From the NCBI GenBank assembly GCA_016792935.1, contig JAEUJS010000708.1:21001-85000 (forward strand): a stretch of 64,000 bases of DNA, given 5' to 3'. The notes below the pieces were generated by a model. It was given only the letters and a program-made list of their open reading frames with translations, was not told where the DNA came from and did not search any database. Positions 48,119 to 59,104 of this stretch are shown here, piece by piece. Made by a program: the position numbers and the translations under genes. Positions within the stretch are counted from its first letter, which is position 1; the number at the start of each line of letters is the position of its first letter. The stretch comes from Archangium sp. Its GTDB lineage: Bacteria; Myxococcota; Myxococcia; Myxococcales; Myxococcaceae.

Positions 48119-51100
48119 ATGGCGACGAGAAAGAAGGCGTCGAAGCCGAACGCGAAGTCCGCTGCGAAATCTGGTGCGAAGTCCGGCGCACAGTCCGGTG
48201 TGAAGTCCGCTGCGAAAGCAGGAGCGAAGTCCGGCGCGAAGCCCGTGGCGAAGTCTGGCGCGACGCCGCTCGCGAAATCTGGCGCGAAGTCCAGCGCGAC
48301 GTCGGACGCGACGAAGTTCGTCGCGAAGTCCGGCGCGAAGCCGGCCGCGAAATCTGGCGCGAAGCCGGTCGCGAAGTCCGGCGCGAAGTCGGGCGGACCA
48401 GTTCTTCTTCATCCGTTCCTTCACCGCACCGAGCTCATCGCGATCGGCGCGAGCCCCGATGGCAAGCACCTCGCCACCGGCTCGTTCGTCGGAGAGGACT
48501 ACGACGCCGGCGGTGACCTCCTCATCTGGGAGCTCGCCACCGCGCGCGTCGTCAATCACTTCAAGATTCGCGGTGGCGTCGGCTGGCCCGACTACGCCGG
48601 CTGCATTCAATGGAGCCCCGACGGCAAGCGCCTCGCCATCGCCGCCGACACCAACGGCATCATCACGCTCGACCCGTTCGCGCTGAAGAGCGCTCCGCTC
48701 GACGAGCTCTACGTCACCGACGGCTGGAGCCGCCCGCCCTCCTTCACCTGGTCCTCCGACTCGAAGCGCGTCTTCGTTTCCTGCTGGCGCTCGAGCTGGG
48801 ACCCGAAGACGAGAAAGCCGATTCCACCGCTTCAGGTCCCCGACGTCCCCGGCTGCATGAGCGGCGTGAACGAAGACATCACGTGGATGGTGCCCGGAAT
48901 TCCCGAGGGCGCGTGGCGTGGCTCCGACAACGACGCGAATGACAACGCCGCCGGTCGGCACATCGAACCGCCACGGCTCCTCCGTTGGGCCGATGGCCGC
49001 ATTCTCTGCGCGGGCAGCCACTCGCAGGTCTTCGTCATCGACGCGAAGACGCGCAAGTTGGTGTGGCTCGACTCCGCCGTCGGCAGCGTCGCGCTCCACG
49101 CTTCCGGAAAGTGGATTGCGCTCGCGCGCGGCCGCGTCGAACTCTGGAACCACGCTGGCGAGCGGCAGACGTGGGCGACGTTCGAAGACACGCCTGGCGT
49201 CGCGCTCCACTGGAGCCCCGACGGCAAACGCCTCGCCGTCATCGACGGTGAAGACGAAGACACGCCGAACAGCCTCGCCATCTACGACGTCGACTTCGGA
49301 AACCGCGTGATGCTGCTCGGGCGCATCGACGCCGTTCCGCGCGCGCGTGGCATGTGGCCCGGCGACTTCGACCCGTTCTCGTGGGGACCGAACAGCGACG
49401 CGGTCGCCTTCATCGACGACGACGACCGCATTCAGGTGTGGAACGTCGCTCCCACTCCGAAGCTGCGCACCACCCTCGAGGCGCCGGAGTCGAAGGGACT
49501 GCTGTGGGCTCCGAGTGAACGCCTCATCGCGTGGAGCGGACGCGCGTTGCACTTCATTGCCCCGGTCGAGGGCGCGCGGCTCACCTCGCGCATGTTGTTC
49601 GACTTCCCTTCCGACGACGGCCCGTTCGGCAGCGAACGGCTGCGCCAACACGCGAGCTCGCAATTCCCGCTTGGAAAATCAGGAGCGCGCGTGTGGGGCG
49701 CGCTGGTCGGCGACGCGCTCATCGTGCCCGCGGGTCACGAAGCGGAAGCGGACGAACTCATCGGCTGGGCGAACGGAAAGACGAGCGCGAACATCGACAG
49801 CGCCGCGGTGAAGCGCTTCGCCACGCTCGCCGAAGCCGTGCGTCAGGCGCCCCAGCAATTTCCGACAGAAGTGCGCGACGCGCATGGCGGCGGAGCGAAG
49901 GTTGCTCCGAGTTGGGGCATCTCGGTGGAGCCGCGCGAGCTGTTCGACCTGTGGGCGCTCATCGAGCTCGAGGCTGCTGAGGTCACCGACGCGTGGCGCG
50001 TGGGCTGGTACGGCGTGATGCTCGGCAAGCTGTACCACCGCGTCGGCAACGACGACGCCGCGCTCAAAGCGCTCGACCGCTGTCAGGAATGGCACACCAC
50101 TGCCCGCGTGCGACTCGAGCTCGCGCTCACCTGTGCTGTGCGTGGCGAGCTCGACCGCGCACGTCGCTACGCCTCGACGGTCGACGCCGCGATGCTCGCC
50201 AGGGCCGACGAAGTGACGGTCGACCTGAAACCGTCGCGCGATGCGCTGCGTGGCGCGTTGCAGGTGTTGCTCGAGCGCAACGACGACGGCCGACTGCTCA
50301 TCGAGGCCGCGGAGAAAGACCTCCAGAAGGACCAGAACCGCTCCGACAAGCGCTTCGCCGTCGCCATCGCGTGGCTCGCCGTCGGCGACGTCGACAAAGC
50401 GCTCGAACACACGAAGCGACTCGATCGCCGCAACCGCATCGTTCTCGGAGAAGTCGTTCCGCGCGGGCTCGCCGACTTCCGCACGTTCGCGAAGGCGTTG
50501 GTGTCGAACGACTTCGACGTGCTGCACGCGACGGTCGGGGGCTTCATCTCGCTCGGCGCGTTCGACGACGCGTTCGAGTGTCTGGCGTGGTTCCCCGGCC
50601 TCTCCACCGACCAGGCGCGCGAGTGGATTCTCGAGGAAGGCGTGAAGCGCAACTTCGAGACCGCCAGGGAGTTCGTCACGCTCGCGCGTCAAAAGGCGAA
50701 GAATTCCGAACAGCGCCTCGGCTGCGTGCGCGAGATGGCGAAGATCGACAGCGCCACCGCGAAGGAGTGGCTCGACGCCGAGAGCGGTACCGCGCGCGCG
50801 ATGTCGGTGGCGGGTGCGGTACTCGGAAGTGCAGCGCACGCGCAGGCCGCGTTCGAAGCAGGAGACCTCGACAGCGTGGTCGCCGCGCTCGAGGCCGACG
50901 CGCGCATGTGGCCGCTGCTCGGAGACAAAGCGATGGCGCTCGCCGACGAACGCAAGAATGCACAGCTCTTCGCTGGGCTGGCAGCCGCCGCGTCGAAAGC
51001 CGGAGCCGCCGAAGCACTCGCTCGTGCGCGGGCGCAGGCCATCGAGGCGCTCGACCTCACGAAGCACTGGGATGTCGGCTCGGTCGCCTCACGGCTCGCG

Positions 51101-51367
51101 CGTGGAGGAGATGATGACGGCGCGTTTGCGGTGCTGCAGCGGTTGCCGAAGTCGAATCGCAGCTACGCGATTCCGGAAGTCGCGATGGCGATGTCCGAGC
51201 GGCTCCGTGAGAAGCCCGAGTCGCGCGTGTGGGCGGCGGTGTACGGACTGCTCGCCGCGTTGCCGACCGGAAATCTCGGCAGCGGCGGGCGCGCATTCGA
51301 GACCAGTCGCGTGATTCGGCGAGTGACGGGCTGGCCACGCGCGGAGTGGGACGGCCTGCTCGACTGA
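48119..51367 (+). CDS. WD40-type repeat protein with Lys/Ala/Ser/Gly repeat tail
   Basis: This is a 1082-residue protein. Residues 1-93 are a low-complexity basic tail (MATRKKASKPNAKSAAKSGA, then AKSGAK/AKPVAKSG repeats) like a histone-H1/AlgP-type tail. Residues about 100-500 contain WD40/beta-propeller blades (GASPDGKHLATGSF, WSPDGKRLAIAADTNGIITL, WSSDSKRVFVSCW, HWSPDGKRLAVIDGEDE, WGPNSDAVAFIDDDDRIQVW). The C-terminal ~500 residues are helical repeats (LELALTCAVRGELDRARRYA, FAVAIAWLAVGDVDKALEHT) of TPR type. It is a probable scaffold. It shares the tail design with the protein at 32222-34462. The gene starts 53 bases after the esterase. Confidence 0.75.
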   Translation: MATRKKASKPNAKSAAKSGAKSGAQSGVKSAAKAGAKSGAKPVAKSGATPLAKSGAKSSATSDATKFVAKSGAKPAAKSGAKPVAKSGAKSGGPVLLHPFLHRTELIAIGASPDGKHLATGSFVGEDYDAGGDLLIWELATARVVNHFKIRGGVGWPDYAGCIQWSPDGKRLAIAADTNGIITLDPFALKSAPLDELYVTDGWSRPPSFTWSSDSKRVFVSCWRSSWDPKTRKPIPPLQVPDVPGCMSGVNEDITWMVPGIPEGAWRGSDNDANDNAAGRHIEPPRLLRWADGRILCAGSHSQVFVIDAKTRKLVWLDSAVGSVALHASGKWIALARGRVELWNHAGERQTWATFEDTPGVALHWSPDGKRLAVIDGEDEDTPNSLAIYDVDFGNRVMLLGRIDAVPRARGMWPGDFDPFSWGPNSDAVAFIDDDDRIQVWNVAPTPKLRTTLEAPESKGLLWAPSERLIAWSGRALHFIAPVEGARLTSRMLFDFPSDDGPFGSERLRQHASSQFPLGKSGARVWGALVGDALIVPAGHEAEADELIGWANGKTSANIDSAAVKRFATLAEAVRQAPQQFPTEVRDAHGGGAKVAPSWGISVEPRELFDLWALIELEAAEVTDAWRVGWYGVMLGKLYHRVGNDDAALKALDRCQEWHTTARVRLELALTCAVRGELDRARRYASTVDAAMLARADEVTVDLKPSRDALRGALQVLLERNDDGRLLIEAAEKDLQKDQNRSDKRFAVAIAWLAVGDVDKALEHTKRLDRRNRIVLGEVVPRGLADFRTFAKALVSNDFDVLHATVGGFISLGAFDDAFECLAWFPGLSTDQAREWILEEGVKRNFETAREFVTLARQKAKNSEQRLGCVREMAKIDSATAKEWLDAESGTARAMSVAGAVLGSAAHAQAAFEAGDLDSVVAALEADARMWPLLGDKAMALADERKNAQLFAGLAAAASKAGAAEALARARAQAIEALDLTKHWDVGSVASRLARGGDDDGAFAVLQRLPKSNRSYAIPEVAMAMSERLREKPESRVWAAVYGLLAALPTGNLGSGGRAFETSRVIRRVTGWPRAEWDGLLD
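48148..48402 (+). repeat. Tandem degenerate coding repeat (basic tail)
   Basis: Units based on gcgaagtccggc / gcgaaatctggc recur through this stretch and encode AKSG-type repeats of the WD40 protein. The units vary in sequence and length, so this is a protein repeat and not a CRISPR or satellite. Such stretches expand and contract easily. Confidence 0.8.
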
Positions 51368-51487
51368 CTTCGCTTCGTCGCGTGGGCGACTCGACGCGCC
51401 TTCGGCTGACCTGGTCCGCTGCGTCGCGTGAAGGCGGAGGGTTCGCGCTCGAGCCGTGCTCTCGTGACGCTCCGAGCGACGCGCCGA

Positions 51488-52174
51488 TTACTTTCGCGCT
51501 CGTGCGTTGAGGCGCACGAGTTCCTGCTCGCTCCCGCTCTTTAGTGCGCTCGGAGAGTTCTTGAGGAAGTACTTGGTGTCCTTCTCCGAGTAGCGGAACG
51601 CTTTCGTCTCGCTCGACGAATACACGCGGTTCGCGCAGTCGAGCCGCTTCGCCTCTTCGACGAACGACGCGCGCGAGGTCACCGACGGGTCGAACTGCAC
51701 CTCGACGACTTCGGTTCCATCGAGAAATCCCACGCGCGACGCGCGCACCGCCTCGAGCGTTCCCAGCTTCGCCTCGCATTCCCAGAAGCAGGCAGCGCTG
51801 ACCGTCACGGTCTCGAGCTTCGGTGCAGAGGCGAGCTTCACTTGATCGAGGACCGGATTGTTCCAGCTCGGCTCTTTGAACGACGTGAGCACCTTCTCAT
51901 CGGCGCCCTTCACGCTGTTGAAGACCGCGACCGGAACGAAGTCGCGCTCGATGCGCTTCACGGTCTCGGCGTCGCTGAGCACGTCTTCTCCGAAGCCGAG
52001 CACGGTGCTGCACCCAGGCACTTCGTCGAAGAGCACCAGCATCGGCTTCTTCGTCTCGCGCGACAGTCGCACCGCAGCGTCGAACTCGCGCAGCCACTTC
52101 ACCTTCCCCAGTTCAGGCGGGGGAGCCGCAGCCAAAGCAATCAGCAGGAAGCCCATGGTGGTGACGATACGCAT
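51488..52174 (-). CDS. Exported thioredoxin-fold protein lacking CxxC
   Basis: This is a 228-residue protein. The signal peptide is MRIVTTMGFLLIALAAAPPP (another ATG lies at 52156). Residues 25-110 follow the thioredoxin-like order seen in DUF255/DsbD-gamma-type domains: WLREFDAAVRLSRETKKPML, VLFDEVPGCSTVLGFGEDVL, DAETVKRIERDFVPVAVFNS. The usual redox CxxC is reduced to one Cys in VPGCST, so it is unlikely to be a normal disulfide reductase. Further cysteines occur at SAACFWECEAKLG and LDCANRVY. It converges on the WD40 gene with 120 bases between; nothing else was seen in that gap. Confidence 0.65.
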   Translation of the reverse strand: MRIVTTMGFLLIALAAAPPPELGKVKWLREFDAAVRLSRETKKPMLVLFDEVPGCSTVLGFGEDVLSDAETVKRIERDFVPVAVFNSVKGADEKVLTSFKEPSWNNPVLDQVKLASAPKLETVTVSAACFWECEAKLGTLEAVRASRVGFLDGTEVVEVQFDPSVTSRASFVEEAKRLDCANRVYSSSETKAFRYSEKDTKYFLKNSPSALKSGSEQELVRLNARARK

Positions 52175-52236
52175 CGGCGCCACGCGAGGTTACGAGAAGC
52201 GCGCAACTCCTGATCAGCACCGACCGATACTTCATC

Positions 52237-52401
52237 GTGCGCCTCATTTCCGTCGCCGTTGGCATCGTGAAGAACATCGCCAGCGCGCCGGTTCGCCTCC
52301 TCGAGTCGCTCGTTTCCGCCGTGCCCGTGTTGGTCCCCGTCGTCGCCCGTGCTCGCCCTCATTCCCGCGAGCTTCGGAGACGACGATGGAACTCACACTG
52401 A
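52237..52401 (+). CDS. Possible small amphipathic ORF (54 aa)
   Basis: A GTG-started frame, MRLISVAVGIVKNIASAPVR...LLESLVSAVPVLVPVVARAR, has coding-like G/C-rich third positions and lies in the otherwise empty 210-base stretch upstream of the outer-membrane protein gene, overlapping its first codons. There is no clear ribosome-binding site. It could be a small hydrophobic peptide, or a chance frame next to a promoter. Confidence 0.25.
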   Translation: MRLISVAVGIVKNIASAPVRLLESLVSAVPVLVPVVARARPHSRELRRRRWNSH

Positions 52402-52910
52402 AACGACTCGCCCTTCTCGCGTGCGTCACGGCCTCACTCGCCGCGCGCGCACAATTCAACAACTCCTCACTGAGCGCTGGTCCTCTGGTGAACAGCGTCA
52501 TCGGTCAGGGCGCGCAGTACGGCCTCGCGCTCGAATACGACCGCTACCTCGAGAGCGGCTTCGAGCTCGTGGCGCGCGCTCCGGTGGTCATCGCTGAGAC
52601 ACCCGTCGGAGCCGACACACCGAGCGGAGCAGGGCGCGTGTTCGGCACCGGCTTGAGCGTCGGCGCGCGCTACCTGTTTCTCGAAGAGCAGTTGCGCCCG
52701 TGGGCCGGCCTGCAGCTCACGTGGACGATTCTCATCACGCAGCCTGCTCCCGTGTGGGGCCTCGGTGCGGGACCTTCGCTCGGCCTCGATTGGGTGTTCC
52801 ACGAGTCGTTCGCGCTCTCGCTGCGCGGCTCGTACGACGTGTTCGTCGAGCTGAACCGCCCGTGGAGGCACCAGCTGAGCGTCACGCTCGGCCTGGTGAT
52901 TCTGCTGTGA
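52386..52910 (+). CDS. Outer-membrane beta-barrel-like protein, 174 aa
   Basis: The signal peptide MELTLKRLALLACVTASLAA ends near ARAQ. The mature chain has alternating hydrophobic residues and paired strands typical of small 8-stranded barrels (QYGLALEYDRYLESGFELVA, LSVGARYLFLEEQLRPWAGL, GAGPSLGLDWVFHESFALSL), ending in a hydrophobic strand, HQLSVTLGLVILL. The stop overlaps the GTG of a 55-residue helical protein, which overlaps the delta-60-repeat gene, so three genes are translationally coupled. Confidence 0.72.
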   Translation: MELTLKRLALLACVTASLAARAQFNNSSLSAGPLVNSVIGQGAQYGLALEYDRYLESGFELVARAPVVIAETPVGADTPSGAGRVFGTGLSVGARYLFLEEQLRPWAGLQLTWTILITQPAPVWGLGAGPSLGLDWVFHESFALSLRGSYDVFVELNRPWRHQLSVTLGLVILL

Positions 52911-53074
52911 CGTCGCACGAGGAATTGAAGAAGTACGTCGAGGAGCTGCTCCGTCGAACGCTGCGAACCACCTCGCAGCATTTGGTCGACGCCGTCGTGA
53001 AGCAGCTCGAAGAAGACCCCACGCTGCGCCAGACACTCGCGCGAATCGAGGCCCGGTATGCTCGCCGTCGATGA
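52907..53074 (+). CDS. Small helical protein, 55 aa
   Basis: This is a 55-codon gene starting with GTG at 52907 inside the preceding stop (GTGA) and ending inside the next ATG (ATGA). The sequence, MTSHEELKKYVEELLRRTLR then TTSQHLVDAVVKQLEEDPTL, is strongly helical and charged, with a basic end (RIEARYARRR), suggesting a coiled-coil or small regulator. There is no signal peptide, in contrast with both exported neighbours. Perfect coupling on both sides supports it as a real gene. Confidence 0.62.
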   Translation: MTSHEELKKYVEELLRRTLRTTSQHLVDAVVKQLEEDPTLRQTLARIEARYARRR

Positions 53075-54495
53075 TCTCCGGGCGAGGCATCATGGGACTC
53101 CTGGCGTTTGCGGCAGCGATGCCCGCGCTGGGCTCGTCAGATCCCGAGTCGTGCATCGACACCACGTTCGCCGACGGCGGTCTCTTTCGCCTCGACGTCG
53201 GTGGCCGCGCGAACGTCGGGTGGTCTCCGCAGGGCATCGATCGCCAGAACGGAAAGTGGATCGTCGGCGGCGTGGGCGGCACTTCCACCCGTCCGCTGTT
53301 CCTCGTCTTGCGGCTCAACGACGACGGCTCGCTCGACCCGACGTTCGGTGACGCGGGCACCGTCGAGGTCGACGTCGGCCCCGACAACCAGGAGCTCGAG
53401 TCGGTGCGTGTGCTGCACGACGCCTCGCTGCTCCTCGGTGGCGCGGCGGCTGACGTCGTCCCCGGCGAGCAGCAGATTGCGTTCGTGCGGCTGGGTGTAG
53501 ATGGGCAGTCGCCGCGTTCGTACCTTCCGCACTTCCTGCCCTCGCCGGAGTTGATCAACGGCGTTCTCCCGCTCGCCGATGGTGGTGTGTTGCTCGCAGG
53601 ACAGGGGCGCACGCGCGGGGGCGACTACAACTTGTTCGTGCTGCAGGTCGACGCCGACGGAGGCCTGACTCCAGAGTTCGGAGACGCTGGCATCAGCGAA
53701 ATCGATTGGGGCAGCGGCGACGAGTTCGGAGGCGCCATCACCCTCGATCCGAGCGGCAACGTGCTCGTGCCGGGCGTCGTGCGCTCACCGCTGAGCTTCG
53801 ACTTCGGGCTCGCGCGGTTGAACCCGAGCGGGCAGCTCGATCGCACGTTCGCCGATGCGGGCTACGTGTCGCTCGAATTCCTCGGTGGTTTCGATTCGTG
53901 CAACGCGACCGCGGCGCAGGCCGACGGAAAGCCGCTGTGTGCGGGCTCGTTCGACCTGCCCGACGGTGGCACGGGCCTGGCGGTGGTGCGCTTCACGACG
54001 TCGGGAGCGCTCGATTTCGAGTTCGCCGATGGCGGCGTGGCGGTGTTCGACTTCGGGCCGGGCGCGAATCTGCGCGCTCTCGTCGTTCGCGATGAAGATC
54101 AGCTCATCGTCGCGGGAGGGAGCGCGCGCGGCGACGCAGGCACGCTCGACGCGCTCGTGTTGTGGCTCCAGCCCAACGGACGCGTGGCCTTCAACGGCCA
54201 GCAGCGCCGCGACTGGAGCGGCGGTCGCGACGACGTCGTGCACACGCTTCGCTACGACGAGAGCGGGCGGCTCATCGTGTTCGGCGAAGTCGGTGCGAGT
54301 GGAGGGAACGACGTCGGCGTGATGCGCCTCGTGCGCTGTCCGTCGGTGGAGGTCGAGCCGCAGCCCGCTCCGAAGCGACGCGTGCTGACGGTGGGCTGTG
54401 CTTGTTCTGAAGGTGGCTCGGTCTTCGTGCTCGGCGTGTTGGCGCTCGTGTTCCGCGCTCTCACCCCGAGGGAGAGGGCACCCTCAACCCACTGA
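53071..54495 (+). CDS. Delta-60-repeat surface protein with MYXO-CTERM-like tail
   Basis: This is a 474-residue exported protein. The N-terminal hydrophobic segment is IMGLLAFAAAMPALG. Residues 25-420 carry several beta-propeller-like repeats of about 55 residues with the hallmark DPTFGDAGTVEVDVG / EFGDAGISEIDWG / DRTFADAGYVSLEF / FEFADGGVAVFDFG, i.e. the delta-60 repeat of deltaproteobacterial surface proteins. The C-terminus, VGCACSEGGSVFVLGVLALV followed by FRALTPRER, has Cys, a hydrophobic stretch and a basic end, matching MYXO-CTERM sorting tails that are processed and lipid-anchored on the cell surface. The ATG overlaps the stop of the 55-aa gene. Confidence 0.78.
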   Translation: MISGRGIMGLLAFAAAMPALGSSDPESCIDTTFADGGLFRLDVGGRANVGWSPQGIDRQNGKWIVGGVGGTSTRPLFLVLRLNDDGSLDPTFGDAGTVEVDVGPDNQELESVRVLHDASLLLGGAAADVVPGEQQIAFVRLGVDGQSPRSYLPHFLPSPELINGVLPLADGGVLLAGQGRTRGGDYNLFVLQVDADGGLTPEFGDAGISEIDWGSGDEFGGAITLDPSGNVLVPGVVRSPLSFDFGLARLNPSGQLDRTFADAGYVSLEFLGGFDSCNATAAQADGKPLCAGSFDLPDGGTGLAVVRFTTSGALDFEFADGGVAVFDFGPGANLRALVVRDEDQLIVAGGSARGDAGTLDALVLWLQPNGRVAFNGQQRRDWSGGRDDVVHTLRYDESGRLIVFGEVGASGGNDVGVMRLVRCPSVEVEPQPAPKRRVLTVGCACSEGGSVFVLGVLALVFRALTPRERAPSTH

Positions 54496-55932
54496 TTCGG
54501 TCTCGAACGCGATGGGCGGCGGAGGCGTGTCGTGTGCGCGCACGTGACGGCGCAACGCGACCGACGGGAGATGGAAGTCGAGCTCCATCACACGCCGACC
54601 GTCGTACGTCGCGAGGCGCTGGTAGCAGAACGCTGCGAGTCCTTCGGCGAGACGGCGGCGGTGGAAGCGCGCGTCGAGCACTCCAGCGCGGTGTACGGCC
54701 ATCGCCACGTTCGGCGCGCGGAAGACACAGAACGCGAGTCGACCATCCATCGCTGCGTCGAGCGCGAGCTCGAGCCCGAGTCCGTCATCGACCAGGTCGA
54801 ACGCCACCACGTCGAGCGGCTGCAGCTTGGTCGCCCGCATGAAGTCGTCGGGCTCAGCGTCGCTGCCCAACATGAACTGCCGCGCCGCTCCGGGACCTGC
54901 GCGCAGTGGAAGACCGAGCGGCTCTTCGAGTGACGCGACGTGTTTCCCGTTCGCGATGTATTGCTGCAACAACGCAGAGAGGAACGTGGTGCGTCCGCTG
55001 CCAGGCTCTCCGGCGAGCAACACCAGGCCGCGATCGATGCGGAACAGCGGCGCCTTCACGAGCGGAGAGATGCCGAGCGCATCCAACGTCGGAGCGACAC
55101 GCGGCAAGGCGCGGAACGTCGCTGCACGGAAGCCGCGCTCGGTGGTGAGCGTGACGCGGAAGCGACCCACCTCGGGCGACGCGATGGAATGCACGGTGGG
55201 CCCGCGCACCTCGAGCGCCTCGGGAGGCACGGCCGCGCTCAGCAGCTCCGCGATGTCGTCGGGCGTGAGCGCGTCCTCGTCGAGCGGCTTGCTGCCGAAC
55301 GCTCCGTGCGCGGTGGCGGGGAGGCCAACGGTCAACGTGAGGTCACTGCCATCGAGCTCCCGCAGTTGCGCGAGGAGCGACGAGAGCCGCGTGTGGTCGT
55401 GGTCGTCTCCGTCGGTCTCGGAGCTCTCGATGCGCGACGACGTCGAGGCCGCCACGCGATCTCGCAGCAGAATGACGTGCTCTTCCTCGGCGCGCTCAGC
55501 CCGAATCGCCGCGCTCTCGAGCAGATTGACGAGCTCGCTTTCCCAACCGAATTGCACGGCTTCTCGCGCAGCGCGTGCTGACTCACGTGAGACCTGACGC
55601 TTCACGACGCGCAGTGGGAGCGAGCCGAACGCGTGGGCTCCGACGGCGCGGCGATCGAGCCAGCCGCCTTCGAGCAGCTGCGAGGCGAGCGCGTCGTCAG
55701 CGAGCGCGAGAGAGGAGATGAGGAGGAAACGCGTCTCCCACTCGTCGGCGCCGTCGAGATCGAACGAGCCGCCGTTCTCTCCAGACTTCTGGATGCAGTC
55801 GGTCAGCGCGCGCGCAGCGGCGTCATCGAGCGTGCCGGTGTCGGCGGTACGAGCGAGCGCTGTTTCGTTCGCCGCGCGCAGGTGCGCCCGCAGCGCTTCG
55901 GGCTCCATGAATCGTGCGTGGAGCAGCGGCAT
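54484..55932 (-). CDS. PilT/GspE-like ATPase with degraded catalytic motifs
   Basis: This is a 482-residue protein. Residues 1-185 are a helical region not found in PilT. From about 185 on the PilT layout is clear: LLAQLRELDGSDLTLTVGLP (PilT: SDLHL), RFRVTLTTERGFRAATFRAL, RGLVLLAGEPGSGRTTFLSA (Walker A at 308-316) and HVASLEEPLG. The P-loop lysine is Arg (GSGRTT). The Walker B region reads LDVVAFDLVDDG without the usual GEMRD, and the His box TLHT is replaced by CVFRAP. It is therefore probably a non-hydrolysing paralog with a regulatory or structural role. It converges on the delta-60 gene with 12 bases of overlap. Confidence 0.7.
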   Translation of the reverse strand: MPLLHARFMEPEALRAHLRAANETALARTADTGTLDDAAARALTDCIQKSGENGGSFDLDGADEWETRFLLISSLALADDALASQLLEGGWLDRRAVGAHAFGSLPLRVVKRQVSRESARAAREAVQFGWESELVNLLESAAIRAERAEEEHVILLRDRVAASTSSRIESSETDGDDHDHTRLSSLLAQLRELDGSDLTLTVGLPATAHGAFGSKPLDEDALTPDDIAELLSAAVPPEALEVRGPTVHSIASPEVGRFRVTLTTERGFRAATFRALPRVAPTLDALGISPLVKAPLFRIDRGLVLLAGEPGSGRTTFLSALLQQYIANGKHVASLEEPLGLPLRAGPGAARQFMLGSDAEPDDFMRATKLQPLDVVAFDLVDDGLGLELALDAAMDGRLAFCVFRAPNVAMAVHRAGVLDARFHRRRLAEGLAAFCYQRLATYDGRRVMELDFHLPSVALRRHVRAHDTPPPPIAFETESVG

Positions 55933-56023
55933 GACGCTTCTACTCGCTCACTCGCCACACGAGGTCGTGGACCTCGTGACTTCGCCTGCGGCTCAGCTGG
56001 GCTCGTTCGCTGGCCATGGCTCT

Positions 56024-59060
<3,037 letters not shown>

Positions 59061-59104
59061 CGCTTCCGTCGTTCTGCGAGCCGGTGCCCTCACTCCCCAC
59101 CACC

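Noticed and set aside
48148..48402. Short tandem repeats considered as a CRISPR array
   Set aside because: Units are 12-15 bp, lack unique spacers and are in frame with the Lys/Ala/Ser/Gly tail of the WD40 protein.
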